Source: Rossellomorea marisflavi
Lineage (GTDB): Bacteria; Bacillota; Bacilli; Bacillales; Bacillaceae_B
Direction of reading: 5' to 3'
Length of the DNA stretch: 64,000 nucleotides
NCBI RefSeq assembly: GCF_022170785.1
Contig: NZ_CP081870.1
Location: 3,720,001-3,784,000 of the forward strand
Shown here: positions 48,943 through 59,318 of the stretch, piece by piece
Position numbering within the stretch: the stretch's first letter is position 1
Layout of the letters: every line of letters begins with the position of its first letter
Made by a program: the position numbers and the translations under genes
The notes under the pieces: generated by a model
The model's input: only the letters and a program-made list of their open reading frames with translations
Database searches by the model: none
What the model was told of the DNA's origin: nothing

Positions 48943-50402
48943 CAAACTCGCTGCTTCCTCCATTCTGAAGGAGTGGCATTTTCGTATTTTTTAAACTGCT
49001 TATAGAAGTAGGTGGCGTCGGTATAGCCTACACGTTTACCGATTTGGCCAGCTTTCTCATGAGAATTCAATAAGAGCTTTTTGGCCCGGTCAATGCGAAG
49101 TTTATTCAAGTACTTGGTGAAAGAGTCCCCGGCTTCCTTCTGGAAGAGCTGGCCAAGGTAAATTGGATTGATGTGGAAGCGATGGCCCAACGTTTTGAGG
49201 GACATATCCTCCGAATAATGTTGATGGATATACGTCAGGACCGTCTGGATGATCGGACTTCTCTTTTCTTCTCCTTGACCTGCTCCTTCCATTAAATCCA
49301 TACATGTATCAAGAAGCCTCATCGCATCCTCTTCTCTATCAATATGGAGGATTTCATGGATGATTTGCACATACTGACCGTATTCCAAAGATAGGAGGAA
49401 ACGACCTTTCATCTGGAAGAAGGTATCAAGGAAAACACTTTTCAATAGGAAAGGGTCAGAGGCGAGCTGAATGAAGACGTTACCGAGTTCCTCGCGTACG
49501 CGTCCATACTCCTCGTTTGCCAGCCCCTCGAGCATCTCCGGCTTCAAATAGTTCCTGACATCGATTGTCTTGATGGATGGAGAGAGGATCATATCCTCTG
49601 CCAGATGTTGCTCCTGGTCGGGAAGGATCATCTTTAATTCACTCGCACGCTCCAGCTCCTTCATCACTCTCGGGGTTTCGGCAATCTCTTCTACTCTTCC
49701 ACTCGTCACCATAATTCCTTTGCTTTCTTCTACAATCGGAATGATCCGTTCTTGCTCGGACTCAATATGAGCAGGGTCCCATACGATCATCAAGTCCCCA
49801 TGTGGAGTGGTAACGCAGATGGATGGCCCGGATTCTATCTGTTTCTGAACCTTTACACTGTCACTGTCTTCGACTTTCAAAAGCCCGAGATGAAAGGGTA
49901 CCGGGAGAGCCAATTCAGGATAGAGGGCCAGCCTTTCCTGAAATTCACGGAGGGGCATCTTCCCCATCATGTACCTCCAGATGGAGTGATCCCGAAGGAT
50001 GAGAATTGATTCCTCTCCAAGATCCTGCTGATCGAGTTTATCTTTTATATGAAGAAGGGAGGAGCCCAGTTCATCTTCATTCACCGGCTTCAATAAATAG
50101 TTTTCGATTCCCAGGACGAGCCCCTTCTTAATTAAATCAAACTCCTGGAATCCCGAAAGGACGATGGCTTTCACTTCCTCCTGTTCTTCCTTCAGTGCTT
50201 CAATGAGCTCGAGCCCCGTCATTTCCGGCATTTTTATGTCGGTGATCAGAACGTCGAATGCAATCGTCCTGGATAATTCCAGAGCTTCTCTGCCGTTTCT
50301 CGCTTTGGCCACCACTTCAAATCCAATGGACTCCCAATCCAATAGATAAGTCAGTCCATCCAAAATTAAAGGTTCGTCGTCTACAATCATCACCCGGATC
50401 AT
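48942..50402 (-). CDS. YesN-type response regulator with AraC DNA-binding domain
   Basis: 486 residues. Receiver domain (1-120) with MIVDDEP acidic pocket and the phosphorylated Asp55 in VLITDIKMPEMTGLE; a long middle region (120-370); AraC/XylS helix-turn-helix pair at the C-terminus (about 385-485): LKTLGHRFHINPIYLGQLFQ and RVGYTDATYFYKQFKKYENA. Its ATG immediately follows the stop of the histidine kinase gene. It likely activates the importer promoter and the glycosidase genes when the kinase senses a sugar. Confidence 0.92.
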   Translation of the reverse strand: MIRVMIVDDEPLILDGLTYLLDWESIGFEVVAKARNGREALELSRTIAFDVLITDIKMPEMTGLELIEALKEEQEEVKAIVLSGFQEFDLIKKGLVLGIENYLLKPVNEDELGSSLLHIKDKLDQQDLGEESILILRDHSIWRYMMGKMPLREFQERLALYPELALPVPFHLGLLKVEDSDSVKVQKQIESGPSICVTTPHGDLMIVWDPAHIESEQERIIPIVEESKGIMVTSGRVEEIAETPRVMKELERASELKMILPDQEQHLAEDMILSPSIKTIDVRNYLKPEMLEGLANEEYGRVREELGNVFIQLASDPFLLKSVFLDTFFQMKGRFLLSLEYGQYVQIIHEILHIDREEDAMRLLDTCMDLMEGAGQGEEKRSPIIQTVLTYIHQHYSEDMSLKTLGHRFHINPIYLGQLFQKEAGDSFTKYLNKLRIDRAKKLLLNSHEKAGQIGKRVGYTDATYFYKQFKKYENATPSEWRKQRV

Positions 50403-52154
50403 TTATTGCACCTCTTTCATGAATGGTAAAGTGATCTGTACGGTCGTCTTTACACCCGCTATGCTTTTTATCTCCACCCCGTATCCTTCTCCATATTTCA
50501 GTCGGATCCGGCGATGGACATTCCCCACACCTATGGAGCTGGTGGATCCCACTTCCTCCTTTAACCTTTCCATGATGTTGTGAAGTCGATCCTGTTCAAT
50601 CCCGGTACCATTATCTTCAATAATGATTTTGGCCGTATCGCCCATTTTATGGATCGAGACACTCAAGTGATTATCCTGCCTATCCCTCCTGAACCCATGA
50701 ATCAAAAAGTTTTCGATGAAGGGCTGCAGGATGAAAGGTGGTAGATAAAAGGACTTCAGCTCCTCTTCTACATACAGTTCAGTTGTCAGCTGATCAGGGA
50801 AGCGGACCTTGAACAGCTCGATGTATTGATGGGCATGATTGATTTCATCCTCTACAGGCACCAGGTCTGCGGATTTCAAGGAGTAGCGGAACAGGTGGGC
50901 AAGCTGTACGATCATTTTTGCAGACGTCCGCCCTCCTTCAGATAGCGACTTCATGCGAATTGCTTCCAACGTATTGTAGAGGAAGTGCGGGTTGATCTGC
51001 GCCTGGAGATTGGCGAGCTCCGCTTCTGTCTGCTTCAGTTTGGAACGATACACTTTATCGATGTAATCATTCAGATCGTCCAATGTCTTATTGATGGTGT
51101 GCGAGATGTCAGTGAGATCATCGTCTACATGTGTCGTCTCGATACGTGCATCGATGTTCCCTTCCTGGACTTCCTTCATCTTGTTCATGATTTCATCCAA
51201 TCGCTTGGAGTACCCCCTGAGTGCAAAGTAAGGAAGGATGATGGCTATGGTCGTAAGCAGGATCAAAAGGAAAAAGATCGTCGTTTTATACGTAAACAGC
51301 TGAGCGATCTCTTTCTCAGGTACGATGGCCGTCACCATGTGCCCGCTCACCGGCTCTATGGAAGACTGGATATAATACCGGCCATGATCATCCACCTTCT
51401 TTTGCACGGCACTGTAGGAAAGACCGTCAATGAGGGATGTGGGGGCTTTTCCATAGCTGTACAGAATGTCCCCCTCCTCATTCGTGATGATAAACGCGCT
51501 TTTCGGAGGCATATCCGTGAGGGTAAGGAGACCGTCAATGGAGTCGTACCCGAAGTACACCATCGCTTTCCCAAGACGGTCCATGGAGACAGGATCATTG
51601 ATCTGCTCCTCCACGACAAGCATATCCTTAGGCTCTGATGGCTCATCGGTAATGGGAGAAGCTCCTTCTTTATAGTGATTCCCCTGTTTCCATCGACTAT
51701 GGTCGAATAGATACATATATTCTGTTCCCAGACTTTCATTCCGGATCCGCAGGGCGATCGATTCAGGGTCTCTGGAAAAATAGTTCTTCACGAAGATATC
51801 AAAGTTGTATGGGACGAATGAATCACTGTTGGAAAACTTATCAAGCCGGTAGCCGATATAGTCTTGATAGTCATGCTGCAGGGCAAATGCCAGATCCTCG
51901 ATGAGGGGCTGCTCCTGATACAGTTGCTGGATGCCCTGTCTTACGAACTGATGCTTGCCCTGAAGCTCCGATTTGATTTCGTTGATGATCGTTTCCTGGC
52001 GGTCGATTTCCCTTTGAACGATAAAATCAGAATAATAGTCTGTCAGAAAGACAAACAAGACGGTCATCGTCAGAAAAATGATGAGGGAGTATGTAAGAAA
52101 GACCCGGTAAAACATCCTTTTGCTGATACGTCTAATCGGCTGTAACGCTTTCAT
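50403..52154 (-). CDS. YesM-type sensor histidine kinase
   Basis: 583 residues. Membrane segment at 15-38 (VFLTYSLIIFLTMTVLFVFL), a large extracellular sensor (40-280), a second membrane segment (about 290-310, TIFFLLILLTTIAIILPYFA), then HAMP, and the His_kinase motif NPHFLYNTLEAIRMKS with the phosphorylated histidine. N and G boxes appear as IIEDNGTGIEQD and SIGVGNVHRRIRLKYGEGYG. Lengths fit the YesM group. It lies 63 nt after the GH38 gene with a perfect 11-bp terminator-like hairpin between them, so it has partly separate expression. Confidence 0.92.
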   Translation of the reverse strand: MKALQPIRRISKRMFYRVFLTYSLIIFLTMTVLFVFLTDYYSDFIVQREIDRQETIINEIKSELQGKHQFVRQGIQQLYQEQPLIEDLAFALQHDYQDYIGYRLDKFSNSDSFVPYNFDIFVKNYFSRDPESIALRIRNESLGTEYMYLFDHSRWKQGNHYKEGASPITDEPSEPKDMLVVEEQINDPVSMDRLGKAMVYFGYDSIDGLLTLTDMPPKSAFIITNEEGDILYSYGKAPTSLIDGLSYSAVQKKVDDHGRYYIQSSIEPVSGHMVTAIVPEKEIAQLFTYKTTIFFLLILLTTIAIILPYFALRGYSKRLDEIMNKMKEVQEGNIDARIETTHVDDDLTDISHTINKTLDDLNDYIDKVYRSKLKQTEAELANLQAQINPHFLYNTLEAIRMKSLSEGGRTSAKMIVQLAHLFRYSLKSADLVPVEDEINHAHQYIELFKVRFPDQLTTELYVEEELKSFYLPPFILQPFIENFLIHGFRRDRQDNHLSVSIHKMGDTAKIIIEDNGTGIEQDRLHNIMERLKEEVGSTSSIGVGNVHRRIRLKYGEGYGVEIKSIAGVKTTVQITLPFMKEVQ

Positions 52155-52175
52155 TTCATCACTTCCTCATCAAGG

Positions 52176-52208
52176 TAAAAAGGGAACAGGAGCTGTGAGC
52201 TCCTGTTC
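52176..52208 (-). terminator. Hairpin between the glycosidase operon and the two-component genes
   Basis: GAACAGGAGCT-GTG-AGCTCCTGTTC, a perfect 11-bp stem, followed on the minus strand by CCTTTTT. It probably terminates or attenuates transcription coming from the glycosidase genes. Confidence 0.8.
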
Positions 52209-52217
52209 ACCCTGAAA

Positions 52218-55200
52218 TCACTTTTCCAGTTCGATTGTTTTTATTTCATATGGGTGGAAGGTGAGGTCGATTGGACCTGACGTGTATTCTGAAAGATACT
52301 CATCTTCCATGAGGTTCACTTCCCGCCATTTCCCCGCGTCCATCATGATCCTGCAGGACGTAGTGGCTCCCTCCATTTCATGAAGGCGCACGATCAGCGT
52401 ACCCCGTTCTTCTGCCTTCTTGATTGTATCGACGATGACACCGGTGCCGCTGATGGAGAGTAGAGAGCCGGTAAACTCCTCGGAGACCGTTCCCTCCATG
52501 ACCCTGATGGGCGCATTGAGGTAGGTGGCTTCCCTTTCCACATCATGCTTGGCCGTCTGTCCAGCAAACGGATACAGGGAGTAGACAAAATGGTGTTGAC
52601 CGATATCCGCCTTAGGATCTGGATAGATCGGACCTTTAAGAAGGGAGAGGGCCATGACATTGTCTTTAATCGAGTAGCCGTATTTACTGTCGTTCATGAG
52701 GCTGACGCCGTAGAATGGTTCTGAAAGGGCCGCCCACTTGTGAGCGACGGATTCGAAGCGCGCCACATCCCAGGACGTATTCCAGTGGGTCGGTCGTTTG
52801 ACGTTCCCGAACTGGATATCATAGATGGCTTCCGTCGACCGTATCGCTACGGGGAATTCCACCTTGAGGAGCTGTTGACGAGCTTCCCAGTCCACTTTCG
52901 TTTCAAAATCGATCCGTTTGGAATGGGCATAACAATGGATCCGCTGAATGATCTTCAGCTGCGGGGCTTCCCACGTGAACTCGATGGTCGTCTGCAGGGG
53001 CCCATTATCAAGTATAGTACAGTCCTTCAGTAAATCAATAGACTTGGATTTTTCCATATAATAGAGATCAAGATCCCAGGCATCATGGGCCATCGGCTTA
53101 TCTTCATAGAGTTTCAGGACATTCCCTGCACGTCCCGGCTCGATCATTTCGCGCCCTACCGCTTTATCGAATATGCTTGTGAATTGACCTTGTTCATTCC
53201 AGGTTAATCGATAGAATGGCGTTTCCCATGATCGACGAGTAAGGTCAATTTGACTCAAAGGAGTTTCCTCTGAAGGACTTGCTCCCGTCTTCGTCAGCGT
53301 GCCATATGCAAATGCCTTCACATCCGGCACCAGTACAAGCGTGCCCCCTCCTGCCAAGGGTTGGGTCTGTACCGGTTTCCCCTCGTGTTCATAGGAGCCG
53401 TGCTCACCCGGGACTGTCATCAGTACAGGTGCTGTGTATTGATGGGGGTGCATGAATGACCAGTTCTGCTTTCCATTGATGATCTGTGATTCCAATTGGG
53501 AGACAACATCGTTTTGGATGATTCTCGCCTCTTCATACTCACGGTGGGCGTCCTCATAGACTTCCGTGATGGAGGAGCCCGGGATAATGTCATGGAACTG
53601 ATTGAGGAGGATCTTTTTCCATCCTTCTTCTAGTGCCTCCCTATCATATCTCTCCCACCCGTTCAGCAAAGCATGCCAGGCAGAAAGGAACTCCGCTTCC
53701 CTGTAGGACAGTTCAAGCTTGCGATTCTGTTCTTTCATCCTGGCTTGGGATGTGTACGTTCCACGATGGTACTCGAGGTACAGCTCACCATCCCATGTGT
53801 GTACATACTGATCGGTTCCATCTACGGTCTCGTGAAGCTCTTCAAAAAACTCCGAGGCATGAGTCGATTGAACAAAGGGCATGCCTGGCACATCAGACAG
53901 CTTCCGCTTCATCTCGATCATCTCGCGGTTCACTCCGCCCCCACCGTCCCCATAACCGTAGGCCAGGAGCAGATTCCGGTTCACGTCCTTATCCCGGTAT
54001 TTCTCCCAGATGCCCTTCACCGTCTCACCCGTAACGAGTCCGTTGTACGTATAGAACCAAGAGTCTGCAGGTCTGCCCGGCTCAGGGGTCGTAATGAAGT
54101 AGGTCAGGATCTCGGAGCCGTCGATCCCCCGCCACCTGAACGTATCGTGAGGCATGCGGTTATACTGATTCCAGCTGATCTTGGTGGTCATGAAGGTATC
54201 AATTCCTGATTTCCGCAGAATCTGCGGGAGCGACCAGCTGTAGCCGAAGACATCGGGAAGCCAAAGCGTGCGATTCCGACGATTGAATTCTTTCTGGAAA
54301 AAGGCCTTTCCATAGAGGAGCTGCCGGACGAACGATTCACCTGACGGGATGTTGCAGTCGGCTTCTACCCACATGGAGCCTTCCACTTCCCATTGACCTT
54401 CTTCGACCTTTTTTTGAATGGCAGCGTAAAGCTCAGGCTCTTCCTCCTTTACCCATGCATACAGCTGCGGTTGACTCTGAATGTAGGTGTAATCTGGGTA
54501 CAGCTCCATGAGGCGGAGAACAGTTGAGAATGTCCTTTTCGCCTTCTCCTTTGTATGTTTGGTACGCCACAACCAGGCAAGGTCGATATGGGAATGACCG
54601 ATCGCATGGACCGTCACCTCCGAGTGCTTATGCCACTTTTTCTTCTCGGCTTCCAGCACAGCCGCTGCCTTCCTGACGCTTTCATAAAAACACTCTCCCC
54701 GATCGGTCCAGTCAATTTCGTAAAATGCCCTGTTCAGGAGGGCAATCAAATTCGAGCGCACACCATCATGTTCATCCAACTGCTTGACCGTTTCCAAGAT
54801 GGCTTTGGTTTTGAAATAAAAATCATCCACCTCACCATCAAGGAAGCCCCACCACGCTTCTTTCAACCGGTAGTATTGCTCTGACGGATTCCCCCCGCCT
54901 TCAAGACCCGACCATAGCTGAATCGTGATATCGAATCGTTCCCCCTCAGGAAGGATGACTTCACGGTGATTGGAATCCACTCCCTGAAACGGCCGTCCGT
55001 TCAGGTAAAGGAGTGATTCGAACCCTGAGTTGTTCCCGCCACCGGTTCGCCCGAGATCAAGGTAAAGCACTGCACTCCGGTCATCTTCGGGTACATGTAG
55101 AGTAGTGTGAAGCCACACATACCGGTCCCGTCCGGACCACGTATCGTGTACATTCATTTCTCTTTCGAAATGGGTTGGATGGAGATTCTCTTCCCCCTGC

Positions 55201-55304
55201 TTCGGTTCGTGGACGCCAAATGGGCCGAGCCCCCTGCAATCACGGTACCGAAGTCGATCCAGTTCGTTCAGTCTATTTTCGATTTTTTGGATTGAATAAA
55301 ACAT
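52218..55304 (-). CDS. GH38 alpha-mannosidase (large form)
   Basis: 1028 residues, the length of Ams1/ManB-like class II alpha-mannosidases. An N-terminal beta domain (1-220) precedes the GH38 catalytic domain: AIGHSHIDLAWLWRTKHT (metal-binding His and Asp, about 235), LWLPDVFGYSWSLPQIL (nucleophile Asp), and WEVEGSMWVEADCNIPSGES. The long C-terminal beta region carries the rest of the family. No signal peptide, so it acts in the cytoplasm on imported oligosaccharides, removing alpha-linked mannose. Last gene of the glycosidase run, 12 nt after GH125. Confidence 0.92.
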   Translation of the reverse strand: MFYSIQKIENRLNELDRLRYRDCRGLGPFGVHEPKQGEENLHPTHFEREMNVHDTWSGRDRYVWLHTTLHVPEDDRSAVLYLDLGRTGGGNNSGFESLLYLNGRPFQGVDSNHREVILPEGERFDITIQLWSGLEGGGNPSEQYYRLKEAWWGFLDGEVDDFYFKTKAILETVKQLDEHDGVRSNLIALLNRAFYEIDWTDRGECFYESVRKAAAVLEAEKKKWHKHSEVTVHAIGHSHIDLAWLWRTKHTKEKAKRTFSTVLRLMELYPDYTYIQSQPQLYAWVKEEEPELYAAIQKKVEEGQWEVEGSMWVEADCNIPSGESFVRQLLYGKAFFQKEFNRRNRTLWLPDVFGYSWSLPQILRKSGIDTFMTTKISWNQYNRMPHDTFRWRGIDGSEILTYFITTPEPGRPADSWFYTYNGLVTGETVKGIWEKYRDKDVNRNLLLAYGYGDGGGGVNREMIEMKRKLSDVPGMPFVQSTHASEFFEELHETVDGTDQYVHTWDGELYLEYHRGTYTSQARMKEQNRKLELSYREAEFLSAWHALLNGWERYDREALEEGWKKILLNQFHDIIPGSSITEVYEDAHREYEEARIIQNDVVSQLESQIINGKQNWSFMHPHQYTAPVLMTVPGEHGSYEHEGKPVQTQPLAGGGTLVLVPDVKAFAYGTLTKTGASPSEETPLSQIDLTRRSWETPFYRLTWNEQGQFTSIFDKAVGREMIEPGRAGNVLKLYEDKPMAHDAWDLDLYYMEKSKSIDLLKDCTILDNGPLQTTIEFTWEAPQLKIIQRIHCYAHSKRIDFETKVDWEARQQLLKVEFPVAIRSTEAIYDIQFGNVKRPTHWNTSWDVARFESVAHKWAALSEPFYGVSLMNDSKYGYSIKDNVMALSLLKGPIYPDPKADIGQHHFVYSLYPFAGQTAKHDVEREATYLNAPIRVMEGTVSEEFTGSLLSISGTGVIVDTIKKAEERGTLIVRLHEMEGATTSCRIMMDAGKWREVNLMEDEYLSEYTSGPIDLTFHPYEIKTIELEK

Positions 55305-55316
55305 ACGGACCCTCCG

Positions 55317-56630
55317 TTATGAAGTGTGATGTGATTGGGCAAGAGGGCTTTCCGGAACATGGATGCCCAGCTCACTCAGGATGAATTCGCTGAACATCGA
55401 GTTCGCCCATGCAAACCAGTCGCGTGTGAACTCTTCCGGACGATCGGCATCAAAGCCTTCATGCATGAATCCTGTTCCCCCGTGGGTGTTCTTGAACATA
55501 TCCACGATTGCGTCCCGCTCTTTCCTGGAGATGGCCGTCATTCCCTGAACCGCCAGGCCAATATGCCAAATGTAATGATCCGGCGTATGCGGGCTGCCGA
55601 TTCCGGAAGCCTTTTTGCCTTCGTAATAGTAAGGGTTGTGACGGCTGAGGATGAAGTTTCGCGTATTCACGTACGTCTCATCTTCTGCGTCTGCATACCC
55701 CATATATGGAATTGCCATGAGGCTGGGTACGTTCGCATCGTCCATCAGGTTATATCGTCCTGAACCATCTGTTTCGAACGAGTAGATCTTCCCGAATTCC
55801 GGATGATCCACTACGGCATGTGCTTCGATGCCATCGCGTATTTCACGACCGAGTGCCGCCATCTTCTCACCCAGATCAGATTCTCCCATCGTAACGAGCA
55901 TTTCCTTCGCATAGTCGAGGACAACGGCTGCGAACATATTGGCAGGCACTAGATACCCGTATAGGCAGGCATCATCACTCGGACGGAATCCGGACCACGT
56001 CATGCCTGTCGGTACCGAATAGCCGCCCTTTCCGTCGCGCAACAGCGTATCGGATACGCGGCAGTCATCACGTTGGAACCGGTAAGGGGAGTTTTCTTCA
56101 TGGGCCTGCTCCACCCTCCATAGATCATGGATCACAGCAAGGACTTCCTTAAGCGTCTCATTAAGGACCGTCTCGTCTCCCGTTGCCTTCCAGTATAGAT
56201 AAGTGAGCTGAATCGGATAGCAGAGGGAATCCACTTCGTACTTACGCTCCCAGATCCATGGGGTCATGTCGGTGTGATCCTGTTGATGCCCTTTGTTGTC
56301 CGCTGTCCTGTTGAACGCATTGGCATAAGGGTCCATGAGGATGTACTTCCATTGACGCTGGATGACTTCCTTCAGCATGGATGCGATTTCCCTGTCCTCT
56401 TTGACCAGGATCAAGTAGGGACGGACCTGTGCAGATGAGTCACGGAGCCACATGGCCGGAATATCGCCTGTGATCACAAAGGTCCCCTCTTCGTCCTTCT
56501 TCAATGTGGTCTGATACGTATTCAGGAAGCATTTTTCAAATAACGCATATACCTCCGGATCATGTTCGTAAGCTTTCTTGACCTTCTCCAATATGTGTTG
56601 AAATGAGGCTGGTATCACTTGTTCTGTCAT
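55317..56630 (-). CDS. GH125 exo-alpha-1,6-mannosidase
   Basis: 437 residues, the typical GH125 (former DUF1237) size. The conserved blocks are FVITGDIPAMWLRDSSAQV, DHTDMTPWIWERKYEVDSL, YSVPTGMTWSGFRPSDDACL and ANVPSLMAIPYMGY, all with acidic residues of the (alpha/alpha)6 barrel active site. Characterised members release alpha-1,6-linked mannose in a metal-independent way. It complements the GH38 enzymes on either side: alpha-1,2/1,3 trimming plus alpha-1,6 cleavage. I chose the ATG at 56630 with AAGGAG 8 nt upstream. Confidence 0.92.
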   Translation of the reverse strand: MTEQVIPASFQHILEKVKKAYEHDPEVYALFEKCFLNTYQTTLKKDEEGTFVITGDIPAMWLRDSSAQVRPYLILVKEDREIASMLKEVIQRQWKYILMDPYANAFNRTADNKGHQQDHTDMTPWIWERKYEVDSLCYPIQLTYLYWKATGDETVLNETLKEVLAVIHDLWRVEQAHEENSPYRFQRDDCRVSDTLLRDGKGGYSVPTGMTWSGFRPSDDACLYGYLVPANMFAAVVLDYAKEMLVTMGESDLGEKMAALGREIRDGIEAHAVVDHPEFGKIYSFETDGSGRYNLMDDANVPSLMAIPYMGYADAEDETYVNTRNFILSRHNPYYYEGKKASGIGSPHTPDHYIWHIGLAVQGMTAISRKERDAIVDMFKNTHGGTGFMHEGFDADRPEEFTRDWFAWANSMFSEFILSELGIHVPESPLAQSHHTS

Positions 56631-56642
56631 CGTCTCCACTCC

Positions 56643-59318
56643 TTATTCTTCATTAATGATCATGGTGATGATCTCATATGGTCGAACGGTGCATGTCGCT
56701 TTTCCTGTACCGATCTGTTCCTTCTTTTCTTCAAGTATGGTAGAACGGTAGAGCACGCTGCCCTCTACGGTCAACAACTGTTCCTCTGCTGTCGGATTGA
56801 ACCAGCGGACAATGATCCCAGTTCCCTTCAGTGATGGTTTGATCGCCGTAAGCGTAAGGGACTCTCCTGTCCACTTGAATGGAGCTTCACCTCTTGAGCC
56901 GTTCCCATCATTCCGCTCGACCTGGACCACGGTCGGATTGATCGGATAGCTGTACGCTCTGTTATACATGTTGGATTCAAGAACCGATCCTGCATGAGGA
57001 ATGATCATGAAGGATGCCGATTGCTCCCCGATGCACTGTGCTTCCGGAGTATCGAACACACCCCAGTCACCCAGTTCCCCGACAGATCGAAGCAAGGTGA
57101 TCTCCATGACGTTTCCTCCTGTGATCTCGTATTCATGGAGACCGATGCCTGCCACCGTGAGACCCTTCACCCCGTCATCAAGACTGGCGAATCGTTGCAT
57201 ATGGTGGTCGAATGTCGGATTCGCCCACTGCCTTTCCGGTTGATTGGGACGCTTGACGATTTCGAAGATGCTGTCCGCATAGTGATGGTCATTTCCCTTG
57301 CCGACCGGGAAGCACGCCCGGGTACGGTGATCCCTTACCTGATTATCCATCTTCACATCCACCTTCAGCCCCTCTGCTCCTTTCAGGAGGGTGAGGGTCG
57401 TCGTGATCGGGAATTCCATCACCTCTTCTGATCGCGCTGCAGTCCGCTCCGGGTGCCATACCAAGTTTTCACGTTCGTGCTGGAGATGTTCATGAGCGCT
57501 TTTCGGGATGATCATGGTTGTGCGGATCTCAACGATGGATTTGTATGAGGTATCCGTGACGACATCGATAGTAGACAGGGCATCTTCCGTCGTAAACCTG
57601 AGGCGATCGCCGGTTTCCTTGAACATGTATTCGTTCCCGATATCACCGCTATCCTCATAGACGCCGAGATTTGGATACTCATAGCCTGTGCGTTTATCCA
57701 CGAGGCTATAGCTTCCATTCTCATGGATCGTAACCAGAAGGTTGCCGTTTTCAATCTGACGCTTCTCCTCGTTCCACATCCCTTTCTCCACTACTCTTTC
57801 ATCTGAAGGAATGAGGTGTACCACTTCATAGCCGAGAGGCGTCGTGAAGTCGATGGGGAACGTGATGCTGATCTCCCTGCCGTAGTAAGGACGCCTGAAG
57901 CCATCACGCGGCAGATCATATCCGAAGGAAACCCCATGGTCCTCTACTTGAACCGGGATCAACGTCCCATCAGCTCGCTCCAATGCATATACCGGAAGCT
58001 CACGACCTTTTAATAACCCAGGGATCTCACGGAAATCCCTGTCGCTGAAGTAGATCTTATCCACCATCACCTTTTGGGTGATCACCCGGGATGACGCTTC
58101 CGTATGGAAAAGGATAAGGGGTACTGCCAACGGATCGGCATGCCCGGTATCAAGACCTGACGCCATGTCGCGGAGCTGCTCATGGATAAAGCGCTGCACT
58201 CCCTTCTCCACCTTCTCGAATCGCGTCACCATCTCCCTGTGGACTTCATCGACACTGCACCCGCAGATGCTATCGTGTGGGTGATTCTCCATGAGGAGCT
58301 TCCAGTAGTATTCGGAGAAATCCCGATGCAGATCCCGATCCCCCACAAGAACACCAAGGGGTTCAAGCACTTTCTCCAGCAGCAGCTGGCAGCGGTCGTT
58401 CGCCTGTTTCAAATAGATGCGCGCTGAAGCCGTGTTCACAAGCGTTGACCAACCATCGGTCTTTTGATTCCTCAGCTCCCCACGGATCGTTTGCAGATCA
58501 TCGGTTAGCTCGTTTTTCACGTCGTCTATGTATGCTTTGAAGCTCGAATGCTTAAACGTCACATCCGGCATGAGTTCGTTGGCGACTTCAATGGCCGTCG
58601 TAATGTCTGCCTGCAAGGGTTGATGATCGCATCCGTTCATATACAGGAGCTGGGAAGTCGAGGCAAACCGCTCCGACTCCGCGAGCTTCTTCTCCCAATA
58701 TGCTTTCGCCCCTTCACGGTCTGAAGGAACTTCATTTCCATTCGAGTACCAGTTGGCAAACAGGATCCCGAGCACCTGCGTTCCGTCCGGTGCTTCCCAA
58801 ACCATCTCGGAATAAGGCGACGAGAACTCATCATGGTGCACCTGGTTATTGAAGCCCGTCGGGGTCACGCCCCTTCCGAAGGCGGCTGTATCAATATTGG
58901 CCTGCTTAAGGAGCTGGGGTGCCTGACCGTAGACGCCGAACGTATCAGGATAGTAGCCGAGATACCCGTCCTGCCCCCACTCTGCCGTGTCCTTCATCCC
59001 ATACAGGAGATTGCGGACATTGGCCTCCGAGCTTGTAAGAAAGGCATCCTGCAGAATGTACCACGGTCCGACGATGAGCCTGCCCTCCCGGATATACGCC
59101 TTCACTTCCGCCTCCCTTTCCGGCCGGACGCCAAGGTAGTCATCTACCATGATGGTCTGCCCATCAAGGTGGAAACTATGAAAATCAGGATCTTCCTTTA
59201 ATTTCGCGAGAAGATCATCGAACAGTTTGACCAGATAATATTTATGTTCTTCCAAGGACATGTACCATTCCCGGTCCCAGTGGGAATGAGAGATGATATG
59301 CGCTGTCTTTTTCCCCAT
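56643..59318 (-). CDS. GH38 alpha-mannosidase, MngB-like
   Basis: 891 residues, the size of MngB and streptococcal GH38. The N-terminal motif is HIISHSHWDREWYMSLEEHK (His and Asp metal ligands) with the second acidic motif YYPDTFGVYGQAPQLLK (nucleophile Asp) and HPHDSICGCSVDEVHREM (metal-binding His and Asp). Relatives hydrolyse mannosylglycerate or alpha-1,3-mannose. It is cytoplasmic, with no signal peptide. The start is the ATG at 59318, sharing a base with the upstream stop (TGATG); GGAGG is 9 nt upstream. It differs strongly from the large GH38 enzyme at 52218-55304, so this locus has two specificities. Confidence 0.92.
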   Translation of the reverse strand: MGKKTAHIISHSHWDREWYMSLEEHKYYLVKLFDDLLAKLKEDPDFHSFHLDGQTIMVDDYLGVRPEREAEVKAYIREGRLIVGPWYILQDAFLTSSEANVRNLLYGMKDTAEWGQDGYLGYYPDTFGVYGQAPQLLKQANIDTAAFGRGVTPTGFNNQVHHDEFSSPYSEMVWEAPDGTQVLGILFANWYSNGNEVPSDREGAKAYWEKKLAESERFASTSQLLYMNGCDHQPLQADITTAIEVANELMPDVTFKHSSFKAYIDDVKNELTDDLQTIRGELRNQKTDGWSTLVNTASARIYLKQANDRCQLLLEKVLEPLGVLVGDRDLHRDFSEYYWKLLMENHPHDSICGCSVDEVHREMVTRFEKVEKGVQRFIHEQLRDMASGLDTGHADPLAVPLILFHTEASSRVITQKVMVDKIYFSDRDFREIPGLLKGRELPVYALERADGTLIPVQVEDHGVSFGYDLPRDGFRRPYYGREISITFPIDFTTPLGYEVVHLIPSDERVVEKGMWNEEKRQIENGNLLVTIHENGSYSLVDKRTGYEYPNLGVYEDSGDIGNEYMFKETGDRLRFTTEDALSTIDVVTDTSYKSIVEIRTTMIIPKSAHEHLQHERENLVWHPERTAARSEEVMEFPITTTLTLLKGAEGLKVDVKMDNQVRDHRTRACFPVGKGNDHHYADSIFEIVKRPNQPERQWANPTFDHHMQRFASLDDGVKGLTVAGIGLHEYEITGGNVMEITLLRSVGELGDWGVFDTPEAQCIGEQSASFMIIPHAGSVLESNMYNRAYSYPINPTVVQVERNDGNGSRGEAPFKWTGESLTLTAIKPSLKGTGIIVRWFNPTAEEQLLTVEGSVLYRSTILEEKKEQIGTGKATCTVRPYEIITMIINEE

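Noticed and set aside
48830-48962. Plus-strand frame of 43 codons starting ATGGAAAAC in the gap before the response regulator
   Set aside because: No ribosome site and it runs into the terminator and the end of the response regulator gene.
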